64,000 bases of DNA, from positions 1-64,000 of the forward strand of contig JALHRJ010000015.1 in NCBI GenBank assembly GCA_022841475.1, in the 5' to 3' direction. The notes beneath the pieces were generated by a model. It was not told the DNA's origin and did no database searches. It was given only the letters and a program-made list of their open reading frames with translations. How positions within the stretch are numbered: position 1 is the first letter of the stretch; each line of letters begins with the position of its first letter. Source of the DNA: Cyclobacteriaceae bacterium. GTDB lineage: Bacteria; Bacteroidota; Bacteroidia; Cytophagales; Cyclobacteriaceae. The translations under genes and the position numbers were made by a program. This document shows, piece after piece, positions 25,732-34,457 of this stretch.

Positions 25732-26922
25732 TTAGCCTGTTCCCCGATTTAATAAACTTTCAACGGTCTTTTTAAACTCTGGCGAAGATGGCTTGCCAAG
25801 GTCATTGGAAAGTATTTTTCCATTTTCGTCAATGAGAATATACCGCGGTATTGCCAATTCCCCCTCAACATGAAGCTCTTTTTTAATCGAAGCAAAGAGC
25901 GATCGTTTAGCCATCAAATGAGATCCATTCAAATTGAACCACATCAGATCTTTTTTCCACTGTGTTTCTTTTTCGGGCTTATCTAAACTAATGAATAGAA
26001 TCTCTATCTGTTTCGCGTCAAGAAATTCATAAAATCCGTTGTCGTATTTTGTAAACTCCAGCTTGCACGGACCACACCACGTTGCCCAGATATCAATAAG
26101 AACTCTTTTGCCCTGGAAAGTTTTGATTAAGTCACGTAAGGAAGCATTAGCCAGATTAACATCGACATAGTCAACACGATTGAATTTGGATTCCGCGTTT
26201 CTTTGCGACTGAGTCTTATTCGATTCTTTAAAAACAAAATCTGTTCCAGCAGTTGCCACATTGAACTCAACTTGTTCGTAGATTTCCCGGGTAAGCAGGG
26301 TGGTATTCAGATAGGCTTCGTGCAGGAAAGGATAGAGTATGAAGCCAGTATTTTGATAATTTTTGTAGAAATAAGTATTGTCAGGTAGCTTATCACTTTT
26401 CTCAGCAAAAAGATACTCAGATTCACAATCAAAAAAATACGTCTTGTTTGTTTTCTCTGGATCAGCATAGTTGGTTTTTAATTTAAAACACGCAACTCCT
26501 TGCAGTGTATCTTTCCCAACATATTTTAGCTTCCCTTTTTTGAAGTGATTGTGGATTTCGCTGGCTGGATGGAGTGAAATTTCGCTGCGGGTTGTATTGT
26601 TTACCTGATAGGGAAAAGGTATTTGCGAGGCGATCGTAATTCCCTTATCATTCGAAAAAGATTCAAATTTTAATTTTCCTGAAGTAGAGAAATTCCTACT
26701 TGTTCGATAGTATGGAAGTTTTTCAACTACCTGAACAAAAGTTGTATCAATCTTTCCGTAGTAGCTATAGCTTTTATAAGTTTTAGAACTTGTTTTTAAT
26801 TTTTCGATATTCTCTACTCCACCCACTTTTGTCAAGTATGTCTCAACAATAGTTTTGACATCTTGCCCAAAAGATGTTGAGCTGAAAAGTAAAACAATCG
26901 CAATGAGAGTAATTCTGTTCAT
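25732..26922 (-). CDS. TlpA-like thiol-disulfide oxidoreductase with N-terminal domain
   Basis: A 396-residue periplasmic protein with signal peptide MNRITLIAIVLLFSSTSFGQ. Residues ~20-230 form a beta-rich domain of the outer-membrane-lipoprotein-sorting-like type (VETYLTKVGGVENIEKLKT opening). Residues ~255-390 are a TlpA/ResA-like thioredoxin domain with active-site CGPC in DIWATWCGPCK and the cis-Pro loop IPRYILIDENGK. It should reduce or transfer disulfides on exported proteins or sense a ligand through the N-terminal domain. The fused layout is common in Bacteroidota. Confidence 0.85.
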   Translation of the reverse strand: MNRITLIAIVLLFSSTSFGQDVKTIVETYLTKVGGVENIEKLKTSSKTYKSYSYYGKIDTTFVQVVEKLPYYRTSRNFSTSGKLKFESFSNDKGITIASQIPFPYQVNNTTRSEISLHPASEIHNHFKKGKLKYVGKDTLQGVACFKLKTNYADPEKTNKTYFFDCESEYLFAEKSDKLPDNTYFYKNYQNTGFILYPFLHEAYLNTTLLTREIYEQVEFNVATAGTDFVFKESNKTQSQRNAESKFNRVDYVDVNLANASLRDLIKTFQGKRVLIDIWATWCGPCKLEFTKYDNGFYEFLDAKQIEILFISLDKPEKETQWKKDLMWFNLNGSHLMAKRSLFASIKKELHVEGELAIPRYILIDENGKILSNDLGKPSSPEFKKTVESLLNRGTG

Positions 26923-27000
26923 TTTAACCTCCGTTTTAGTCTCTGGTAACGCAGCGCTTAACCATACTAATTTAAGAAAGTATTCGTGTTGTATTATACT

Positions 27001-27699
27001 TTATTTCTTGTTGATGTCTTCTTCAACGAGAAGACGATCTTCAAAGCGCTTCCAGGAGATTGTTTCGGGGGCAAAATAGTAGGTTGCCTCTTTGCCGATA
27101 AAGAGTTTGTAATTCATTTTATCATTACCTGTTATAACGTAACCGGGATAATAGAATTCATATCCAGCGGATGTCAGAAAATCAACCGTAAGCAACATCA
27201 GGTATTTACCCAGACTATAATCTTTGTAAAGCGGATCAAAGAAATGAAGAATAGACGTTGCGGAATTTCCGCCCATATCAAAATAACCACCGGCAATCAG
27301 CCTGTCACCCTCAAACACAGAAATGAATTTCGTTGTGTAAATATTTTTTCCAGGTTCATCTTCTCCAAACAAACAACCCTTAATACTAACTGCCCCATCG
27401 AAGTCGATCGATGAACGATAGCTAGCGTAAAGCGCTTCATGGTCAGGGCGAATAATACTAAAGTCTTCGATGGTAGTTCGAAAAGCCTGACATCTTTTCC
27501 GGATGCGCTTGTGCGAGGCATGGGGTTTAATTTCAGAGAGCGGATACCGCAGCCAATGTACGCGAAACGATTCTTCCAGGTGCAGATGCGAGCTGGTAAA
27601 AATGCTTTGATGCATGCGATACCAGCCATGAGCCAATAGGAAATCCAGTTCAATTCCGCTAATGGAATCTGGACTGAGGCTATGATAGTAAGGTATCAA
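27001..27699 (-). CDS. Arginyl-tRNA-protein transferase-like GNAT protein
   Basis: A 232-residue protein matching the C-terminal half of the ATE/Bpt family (N-end-rule aminoacyl-tRNA transferases): LGKYLMLLTVDFLTSAGYE and YYPGYVI are the GNAT-fold core. The N-terminal part has the family's FLLAHGWYRMHQSIFTSSHLH/FRVHWLRYPL layout but lacks the usual cysteine pairs of ATE N-domains. It may transfer an amino acid from tRNA to protein N-termini, but loss of the cysteines argues for altered function. It stands alone, divergent from the ABC cassette with 270 bases between. Confidence 0.65.
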   Translation of the reverse strand: MIPYYHSLSPDSISGIELDFLLAHGWYRMHQSIFTSSHLHLEESFRVHWLRYPLSEIKPHASHKRIRKRCQAFRTTIEDFSIIRPDHEALYASYRSSIDFDGAVSIKGCLFGEDEPGKNIYTTKFISVFEGDRLIAGGYFDMGGNSATSILHFFDPLYKDYSLGKYLMLLTVDFLTSAGYEFYYPGYVITGNDKMNYKLFIGKEATYYFAPETISWKRFEDRLLVEEDINKK

Positions 27700-27969
27700 A
27701 AGGACGCTGACAATTAGCTACTACACAGCGTAAAATTAAACTTTCTTGGCGGAGTCTTTGCGTTAAAATAGGAGTAAACAATTATTTATCAAGTTTATTT
27801 TTTTCAATCGTTGAGTTCAATACGAGACTTTGCATGAAAGAAGTTTGGCCCATCGCTTCATTACCCTTCTTATTTTTATGGCTCGGCTTGGCCTTTGAGA
27901 TCTTGAATCAAATCTGTAACAAAATACTTTCCTGTTCGTCTCGAAAGAGATCTGCCAAATTATTGACCT

Positions 27970-28845
27970 ATGAGACTTGCTATTTCAAATATCTCGAAAA
28001 CTTATCCAAATGGAGTAAAGGCACTTGATAATCTCTCGCTTGATATTGGGTTTGGCATGTTTGGACTATTGGGACCAAATGGAGCGGGCAAGTCTTCGCT
28101 GATGCGGACTCTTGCCACTTTACAACTCCCCGATACAGGTTCCATTTCATTTGGTTCAATTGATGTTTTAAAGCAACCCATGCACCTTCGTAGAATATTG
28201 GGATATCTTCCGCAGGAGTTCGGTGTATACCCGTCTATTTCCGCTGAAGACCTCCTCGATTATTTCGCCATACTAAAGGGTGTTTCTCACAAGTCAGCTC
28301 GTAGAAAACGTGTGCAGGAAGTATTAGAACTCACCAATCTTTATGAGGTTAGAAGAGAACATGTCGCTGGATACTCGGGTGGTATGAAGCAACGCTTTGG
28401 CATTGCTCAACTTATGCTTAATAATCCTGAATTTATTATTGTTGATGAACCTACCGCTGGGCTAGATCCGGCAGAACGCAATCGCTTTTTAAATGTATTG
28501 CGTGAATTAGCCAGAACCAGTACAATCATTTTTTCTACGCACATTGTTGATGATGTAAAAGACTTGTGCAAGGAGATGGCAATTATGAATGGAGGCAAAA
28601 TCTTACAACACACCACTCCCAATATTGCCACCAAAGAGTTAGCTGGAAAAATATGGACTACTTCAATTTCGCGAGAAGAACTTGAGACAATGGAAGCAGC
28701 CTTGCCACTGCTCTCATCAAAGTACATAGAAGACCAAACTGTTCAGGTGAAAGTTCATGCTCATGAACGGCCCACAGAACGCTTCCACCCAACGGAACCA
28801 GAATTAGAGGATGCGTACTTCATCGCCTTGAAAAAAGATTCGTAA
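27970..28845 (+). CDS. ABC transporter ATP-binding protein
   Basis: A 291-residue ATPase subunit. Walker A GPNGAGKSS (residues ~36-44), Q-loop YLPQEFG, signature YSGGMKQR, Walker B FIIVDEPTAGLDPAE and the H-loop FSTHIVDD are intact. The C-terminal ~70 residues are the extension usual for ABC-2 type exporters. Its stop codon is one base before the start of the permease/M1 fusion gene, so the two form one transporter. The upstream 270-base gap (27700-27969) contains no other gene that I can support. Confidence 0.95.
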   Translation: MRLAISNISKTYPNGVKALDNLSLDIGFGMFGLLGPNGAGKSSLMRTLATLQLPDTGSISFGSIDVLKQPMHLRRILGYLPQEFGVYPSISAEDLLDYFAILKGVSHKSARRKRVQEVLELTNLYEVRREHVAGYSGGMKQRFGIAQLMLNNPEFIIVDEPTAGLDPAERNRFLNVLRELARTSTIIFSTHIVDDVKDLCKEMAIMNGGKILQHTTPNIATKELAGKIWTTSISREELETMEAALPLLSSKYIEDQTVQVKVHAHERPTERFHPTEPELEDAYFIALKKDS

Positions 28846-28846
28846 T

Positions 28847-31800
28847 ATGTTCCTGCCTATATTTTGGTTCGAACTCAAGTATTGGTTTCGTAGCCCCCCA
28901 TTCTATTTTTATATCCTTATTTTTCTGCTTCTGGCACTTGCGATTATGGGCGGAAGCGCTGGGGTGTTTGGTGCAGCTGCAAATACTAACCGAATAGCGA
29001 ACTCACCACTGAGCTTGTATTCCTTCGTAACTCTTTTCAATAAGCTTATTCTTTTCATAATCCCCGGCATCATAGGTAATGCTATTTACCGTGATTTTAA
29101 GAGCCGGAGTTATCAGGTGATGTATACATTTCCCTTTACCAGGTGGGATTATCTCGGTGGCAAATTTTTAAGCTCGCTATTTATTGTGATGATGATTTCC
29201 GCAGTTACACTTCTTGGTCTCTATATAGGAACTCAGTTGCCGGGTACAAATCAAAACATGCTTGTTGACTTTGATCTAAAAACTTATTTGCAATTGTACG
29301 GAATCTATCTTCTGCCCAACATATTTTTATTTGGAAGCTTGGTATTCGCCACCGTTACATTATCGCGCAATGTGTATACTGGCTTCATCGTTATTGTACT
29401 GTTGCTGATTATTCGTGAAGTGACATCAAAAATAATAGCCGGCTCTGGAGGCATACTGGCTTTGATTGTTGAACCGCTAGGCGAAACAGCTACCTTATTC
29501 GTGACAAAAAGTTGGACAATAGCCGAACAGAATAATAACTCCCTTCCTCTGGTACAGGAAATTCTATTTAATCGTCTGCTGTGGCTTAGTATTGCGTTCG
29601 CATTAGTTGTCTTTACCTATCGAAACTTCTCATTTAGTCACCTTGGATGGAGTATGTCAATGACTGCCAACAAGTCCGCACGGAGTACGAAGAATAATTT
29701 CGGTAGCCTGATCAAACTGAGACTCACTGCCATTCAACTCGATTTTAGTTGGATTCATCAGTTGCGGCTCATATGGCGTCTTTCCCAGGTTGATTTCAGG
29801 TATATACTTCGCAGCGGTTCTTTTATCAGCATCGTCTTAATCGGTGCAATCCTCGTTGTTGTTTTACTTAAACAAATGAACCCTCCGTATGAAACCCGGA
29901 TACTTCCGGTAACGTGGGTCATGTTGGCCTTTCCGATTTTCTTTTTCTCGCTTCTTGTAAACTTCTTGACATTTTTATACGCTGGCATTTTAATCCACAG
30001 AAGCCGGAGCACAAGAATGGATGAGCTATTGGATGTTACGCCTGCAAGTAATGTAGTTTTTGCTCTGTCAAAATTGCTGACCCTTGTAAAAATTCAATTG
30101 GTTTTGCTTGTAGTTATATTTTTATCGGGTATTGGTGTACAAGCCTATTCGGGATACTATCTGTTTGAAGTCGGCCATTATCTGTTTGACTTGCTTGCTA
30201 TCCATCTTATCGGATTTATAATCTGGGCAATAGCGGCTGTATATGTTCATACCGTTGTTTCTAATTCCTATTTGGGTCTGTTTATTTTAATACTTGGCTT
30301 CTTTAGCTCCTCACAGCTACAGCTAGTCGGACTCGATTCCTTAGTGTTTCAATTCAATCAGGATATTGAGCCTGGCTTTTTCATGAAGTACTCTAATATG
30401 AATGGCCACGGACATTCCTTGATCTCCTATTTCATTCTGAAAGGGTATTGGTTAGTATTTGGATTGCTTTTGTTTATCGTAGCCGTTATCGCGTGGTCAA
30501 GGGGAACTTCACAGACGGCAAGGGCAAGATTTGTAATGACGGGCGAAAGATTAAAAGGAAAGCTTGGGCTGGTACTTGTTCTCGCCATCGTCATAGTAAT
30601 GGTGGCTGGCTTTACAGTCTATCGAATGGAAAATATTTTTCATGTGCCCAACGAGGCAGTGCGGAATCAAATCAACAGATCAGCAGACAAAAAATATGGG
30701 CATCTGAAAACTTTTAAACAGCCTCGAATTGTACATGTTGCGGTGACTATGCACTTGTTTCCTGACAAAGAGACGTTTGAATCAACTGGCGCATTTACAC
30801 TCATCAATAAAACAAATGAATATATCGACACGCTGTTAGTTAATTACTCACATGATGCAATTACCCAATACAAAGCTGACCGGGAATATGAAGTCTTATT
30901 AAAAGACTCCACCGCAAAATTTGATATTAATCGATTAAAGCAACCCCTTGCTCCTGGCGACAGCCTGCATCTTTACTTTAGTGTAAGGAGCATTCCAAAT
31001 ACATGGCTATATCAAAATTCTCCTGTATTGAAGAATGGCACGTTTGTTACTTCACTCATTTATCCTGGAGTTGGTTACTATTCATCCGCTCTACGGGCCG
31101 ATTCAAACGACCGCTTCGCTCGGCAAAATCATTATCGCTCCATCGACTCAGATTATATTTCATTCAAGGCCACCGTTAGTACTTCGTCTGATCAAATCGC
31201 AATAGCACCTGGATATTTAACAAAAGAATGGACAGAGAATGGAAGAAATTTCTTTCAGTATCAATCAACCACTAACGTCACCAACGACTATGCTTTTACT
31301 TCCGGCAGGTATCAGGTGTTAAAAGACAAATACAAAGACATTAACCTCGAAATCTATTATCACCCCAGCCACACGTACAATCTCATCCATTTCATGAATG
31401 GCTTGAAGTCCACCTTGGAATATTGCGAAAAACACTTTGGCCCGTACCAGCATAAACAAATAAGAATAATTGAGTACTCACGAAAAGCAGGTGACTTTGC
31501 TCAAGCATTTGCTAACACCATCCCGATGTCGGAGCGAAATTTTATCATGGATATTGATGAGTCTAATCCACAGGCGTGGAATTTAAGTTTTTTAGGAGCG
31601 TCACATGAACTGGCACATCAATGGTGGGGACATCAGGTGATTCCTGCCGATGTGGAAGGGAGCCGAATGATTACAGAAAGTATGGCAGAGTATGTGTCGC
31701 TTTGTGTGTTGGAACAAAGATATGGTAAGGAGAAAGGTAAGCTTTTCCGGAAAAAGGCGCTGGATATTTATTTGAAGCGAAGAATTGAAGACGAAGATGA

Positions 31801-32404
31801 AAGATCTTTAATCCACAATACCGGGCTTGATAAATCCTATATTCCTTACCAAAAGGGATCGCTAGCGTTGTATTCACTTCGAGATCACATAGGAGAAGAG
31901 ACTATAAATCGTGCACTGCGTTCCTATTTGGAGCAAGTTAAATTTCAACAATCTCCCTACACAACTTCTGATGAAATGGTTCACTATCTATACCGGGCTA
32001 CACCCGATTCATTAAAATATCTAATTCATGATCTTTTCGAAACCGTTACACTGTATGAAAATAAGCTTGAGCAATATGATGTGGCCAATCTTGAAACCGG
32101 TCAGTATGAAGTAACCATTGATTTTACTATTACAAAATTTCATATCGTAAAAGGTACTAAGGTTTTCGTGGATGAAACCGGTCATACTCTAACTGCAGAA
32201 GATAGGAACTTAGTGTTGTCCTCATTACCCTTGAGTGACTTTGTTGAAATAGGAATCTATTCTACCACAGGTGAAGAATTATACCTGAGAAAACACTTTG
32301 TGAATCAAATTAAAAATAGAGTCAGTATTATAGTTGATAAAACCCCAGGTCAGGTGGCTATCGATCCGCTCGTAAAATTATTGGCCATTCAAACCGATAA
32401 TTAG
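28847..32404 (+). CDS. ABC permease fused to an M1 aminopeptidase domain
   Basis: A 1185-residue fusion. Residues 1-~600 contain two ABC-2-like membrane blocks, with helices around residues 15-260 and again from ~325 to 580 (each begins WF/FRYILRSG-like). After ~620 an exported M1 domain follows with HELAHQWWGHQV (His920) and, 19 residues after the HEXXH, Glu in MITESMAEY; M1 enzymes usually have 18. The catalytic part thus sits outside the cytoplasm, tethered to the transporter. This architecture is known in Bacteroidota but its substrate is not. Partner ATPase is the gene immediately upstream. Confidence 0.9.
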   Translation: MFLPIFWFELKYWFRSPPFYFYILIFLLLALAIMGGSAGVFGAAANTNRIANSPLSLYSFVTLFNKLILFIIPGIIGNAIYRDFKSRSYQVMYTFPFTRWDYLGGKFLSSLFIVMMISAVTLLGLYIGTQLPGTNQNMLVDFDLKTYLQLYGIYLLPNIFLFGSLVFATVTLSRNVYTGFIVIVLLLIIREVTSKIIAGSGGILALIVEPLGETATLFVTKSWTIAEQNNNSLPLVQEILFNRLLWLSIAFALVVFTYRNFSFSHLGWSMSMTANKSARSTKNNFGSLIKLRLTAIQLDFSWIHQLRLIWRLSQVDFRYILRSGSFISIVLIGAILVVVLLKQMNPPYETRILPVTWVMLAFPIFFFSLLVNFLTFLYAGILIHRSRSTRMDELLDVTPASNVVFALSKLLTLVKIQLVLLVVIFLSGIGVQAYSGYYLFEVGHYLFDLLAIHLIGFIIWAIAAVYVHTVVSNSYLGLFILILGFFSSSQLQLVGLDSLVFQFNQDIEPGFFMKYSNMNGHGHSLISYFILKGYWLVFGLLLFIVAVIAWSRGTSQTARARFVMTGERLKGKLGLVLVLAIVIVMVAGFTVYRMENIFHVPNEAVRNQINRSADKKYGHLKTFKQPRIVHVAVTMHLFPDKETFESTGAFTLINKTNEYIDTLLVNYSHDAITQYKADREYEVLLKDSTAKFDINRLKQPLAPGDSLHLYFSVRSIPNTWLYQNSPVLKNGTFVTSLIYPGVGYYSSALRADSNDRFARQNHYRSIDSDYISFKATVSTSSDQIAIAPGYLTKEWTENGRNFFQYQSTTNVTNDYAFTSGRYQVLKDKYKDINLEIYYHPSHTYNLIHFMNGLKSTLEYCEKHFGPYQHKQIRIIEYSRKAGDFAQAFANTIPMSERNFIMDIDESNPQAWNLSFLGASHELAHQWWGHQVIPADVEGSRMITESMAEYVSLCVLEQRYGKEKGKLFRKKALDIYLKRRIEDEDERSLIHNTGLDKSYIPYQKGSLALYSLRDHIGEETINRALRSYLEQVKFQQSPYTTSDEMVHYLYRATPDSLKYLIHDLFETVTLYENKLEQYDVANLETGQYEVTIDFTITKFHIVKGTKVFVDETGHTLTAEDRNLVLSSLPLSDFVEIGIYSTTGEELYLRKHFVNQIKNRVSIIVDKTPGQVAIDPLVKLLAIQTDN

Positions 32405-32431
32405 TTGCTGTTGTGTAATCTGCAAACCCCC

Positions 32432-32456
32432 GCGAAAAGTTGAATGAAGATAAAAA
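32432..32456 (-). repeat. Cassette spacer motif, copy 1
   Basis: The plus strand reads CGAAAAGTTGAATGAAGAT then AAAA, nearly the same as 34377-34400 (CGAAAACGTTGAACGAAGAT then AAAA). It lies directly after the stop of the 140-aa gene. Together with the other shared motifs it marks the edge of a cassette-like block. Confidence 0.55.
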
Positions 32457-32463
32457 TGCATTT

Positions 32464-32886
32464 TTAGTTCCTCGTTCTTTTCTCAATCAATAACCAATCA
32501 TCATTCTTGATGATGAAAGCATAAATTGTCCAGGCTAGCAAAAAGGATAGCCCCACGATACTAAATGTTTTTGCTATGGAAGATTCGTCCCAAATCATTC
32601 TTGGTAGGAGAGTGGTCAAAATGAGGACTCCTACCATTCTGGGAGCAAACCCATTCTTTATCCTCTCCCCTTTTATAATTAACTCAGATGTTGTTGTATC
32701 AATTGTTACTTCCTTTGATTTTAACAAATTCAACTTTGCGTAAACTTTAGTGGGTACCTTATCCACATAAACTTTTTTCATCTCTCCATTTCCAATTAAA
32801 ATTGTTGGCCCGTCTTCAACAACGACTTTGTAACTTACAAGTCTATCTATTTTTTCTTTTTCTCTTCGGATTGTGATTTCTTTCAT
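32464..32886 (-). CDS. Unknown membrane-anchored protein (140 aa)
   Basis: Residues 1-~85 are a soluble, beta-type domain rich in charged residues (MKEITIRREKEKIDRLVSYK, KVYVDKVPTKVYAKLNL). The C-terminal third has two hydrophobic segments (VGVLILTTLLP and IVGLSFLLAWTIYAFII), so it is a small membrane protein with its N-domain inside. No family recognised. It is the first of three minus-strand genes in an AT-rich block with repeated spacers, a setting that suggests acquisition by transfer. Confidence 0.65.
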   Translation of the reverse strand: MKEITIRREKEKIDRLVSYKVVVEDGPTILIGNGEMKKVYVDKVPTKVYAKLNLLKSKEVTIDTTTSELIIKGERIKNGFAPRMVGVLILTTLLPRMIWDESSIAKTFSIVGLSFLLAWTIYAFIIKNDDWLLIEKRTRN

Positions 32887-32932
32887 GCTCTGAATTTCAC
32901 AGGTGTCTTTAAGATTATCCTAACTTATTGTC

Positions 32933-32953
32933 GAAACATTTTGTTGGCGGCTG
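32933..32953 (-). repeat. Cassette end motif, copy 1
   Basis: The plus strand has GAAACATTTTGTTGGCGGCTG, almost the same as 34433-34453 (GAAACATTTTGTTTGGCGCTG). Both sit just past a gene stop codon on the minus strand and carry one arm (AGCCGCCAAC-like) that is complementary to CGTTGGCGGCT found in front of the serine hydrolase gene. Confidence 0.65.
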
Positions 32954-32957
32954 TTTT

Positions 32958-34274
32958 TCATTCTTTCTTTAATGTATATTGTCCACCACCTTGTTTTAAA
33001 ATCATTGTCTTGTCTGTGGGATTAAACTCCAAAACAAGTCCTGCTTGGTCAAATTTGAAAATATCTTTGTCTGTTGCTTTAAGTGGAAATGAAGGCTGTC
33101 CTGTTGCTTGTGCAATTAAAGTGGTATCCTCTTTTGTTATTGTAATTTTTAAGGGAAACTGTGTTGACGAATAAATGCCAAGATATTTATCTAAGTCGTC
33201 CGAAGTAAGATTGTAACTTTTAAAATCAGGAATATCATATGGTTTATTGTAAACCGCACTTAACACAGCGATTGAAATATCATTGTTGTTAAAATTTGTT
33301 CCATTTGAAACTAAAGCATAAGAAACATTATTGTCAAAGTTTGTGAATATTGACGAAAACCCGTCAATACCTCCGGTATGTCCATAACTAATTTTATCAT
33401 AAAAAGGAATTTGAAAAAGTCCATTTCCATAACGGTCTATTGTGCTTTTCATAAATTCAAGATTTTCACTCCTCAATAATTTACCTGTGAACAGTGCGTT
33501 ACTGAATTTTACTAAATCATTTGCTGTCGAAACTATTCCACCTGCTCCTAACGGAACCGACATATCTGTTTCAGGTTCTTGTTTCCAATTATTTATGTAT
33601 TTATAAGATTTACTTTCATTGTTTGAAGTATTGATATGTCCGCCAAAATATGTATTGGTTAATCCAATTGGTTGAGTGATGTACTTAGTCAATATTTTTG
33701 AATATGAACTTTTGAAAGTCTTTTCAAGGATGTATGTCAGCAAAACAAAATTTGAATTACTGTACGAAGACTTTGTATTTGGTTCAAAATCACTTCCACA
33801 TTTAGCTATAATTTCAACCATTTCTTTCTCTGTCTTGGGATGAGTGTACCAAGTCAAATAGTCTTTGTCGTCTGTAAAGTTGTGGATTCCGCTTCTGTGA
33901 TTAAGTAAATTCTTTATGGTTATTTTGTCAGAAAATTTAATGGTTGGAAACCATTTTCCAATCGTTTGGTTTAAGTCCAATTTCTTTGCTTCAACTGCTT
34001 TTAAAATCAAAACAGTCGTAAATGTCTTTGAAATAGATCCAATTCTATATTTTGATTCTTCGTTCGCCCTTACTTTGTTTTCCAAATCAATGAAACCAAG
34101 TGATTTGTTGTAAATAATTTTATCATCTTTAAAAACCGAAATGCTTCCCATAAATTTATCGTTTGTTTCAAGCGCATTGAAGTAACTATCCAATTTCGCT
34201 TTGTCAAAGTCTTGTGAAAAACCTTGTTGAACAAAAATTCCAATCAAAAAAGCTGTTAAAAGTTGTCGTTTCAT
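32958..34274 (-). CDS. Beta-lactamase-family serine hydrolase
   Basis: A 438-residue exported serine hydrolase of the class C/penicillin-binding-protein-like group (PF00144 type). Ser80-Ile-Ser-Lys83 (IGSISKTF) is the nucleophile motif, YSNSNF gives the Tyr-X-Asn, and SYGHTGGIDGF holds the HTG equivalent of the KTG box. A C-terminal beta domain (~330-438) follows. Signal peptide MKRQLLTAFLIGIFVQQGFSQ. Such proteins are often D-peptidases or esterases; beta-lactam hydrolysis cannot be assumed. It is the middle gene of the cassette-like block and looks more AT-rich than its surroundings. Confidence 0.88.
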   Translation of the reverse strand: MKRQLLTAFLIGIFVQQGFSQDFDKAKLDSYFNALETNDKFMGSISVFKDDKIIYNKSLGFIDLENKVRANEESKYRIGSISKTFTTVLILKAVEAKKLDLNQTIGKWFPTIKFSDKITIKNLLNHRSGIHNFTDDKDYLTWYTHPKTEKEMVEIIAKCGSDFEPNTKSSYSNSNFVLLTYILEKTFKSSYSKILTKYITQPIGLTNTYFGGHINTSNNESKSYKYINNWKQEPETDMSVPLGAGGIVSTANDLVKFSNALFTGKLLRSENLEFMKSTIDRYGNGLFQIPFYDKISYGHTGGIDGFSSIFTNFDNNVSYALVSNGTNFNNNDISIAVLSAVYNKPYDIPDFKSYNLTSDDLDKYLGIYSSTQFPLKITITKEDTTLIAQATGQPSFPLKATDKDIFKFDQAGLVLEFNPTDKTMILKQGGGQYTLKKE

Positions 34275-34457
34275 TTGTCAATCTTTTTTCGTTAGTCCAC
34301 TCTTTTTCAAAAATAGCCGCCAACGTTTGGGTATGAAACGTGGCTGGGTTTACGAAGCTGCGTCCTGTCTCACGAAACGAAAACGTTGAACGAAGATAAA
34401 ACTTAAAACCAACTCTTCACGGCATCATTGCAGAAACATTTTGTTTGGCGCTGGTGT
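34275..34457 (-). repeat. Cassette junction with inverted arms
   Basis: Read on the minus strand, this 183-base spacer starts with CAGCGCCAAACAAAATGTTTC, passes TTTTATCTTCGTTCAACGTT, and ends with CGTTGGCGGCT and then AAAGAGTGGACTAA just before the serine hydrolase gene. The arms CAGC-GCCAAAC and CGTTGGCGGCT are imperfect reverse complements about 140 bases apart, a size and layout reminiscent of integron attC sites, but the canonical RYYYAAC/GTTRRRY cores are only partly matched. Confidence 0.6.

Noticed and set aside
27834-28028. 64-codon open frame before the ABC ATPase gene
   Set aside because: It overlaps the ABC start in another frame and has no conserved pattern or ribosome site; although it starts with a hydrophobic stretch, support is too weak.
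32958-34274. Beta-lactam resistance gene
   Set aside because: The motifs (SISK, YSN, HTG) fit the broad serine hydrolase family; the HTG box is common in esterases and peptidases.
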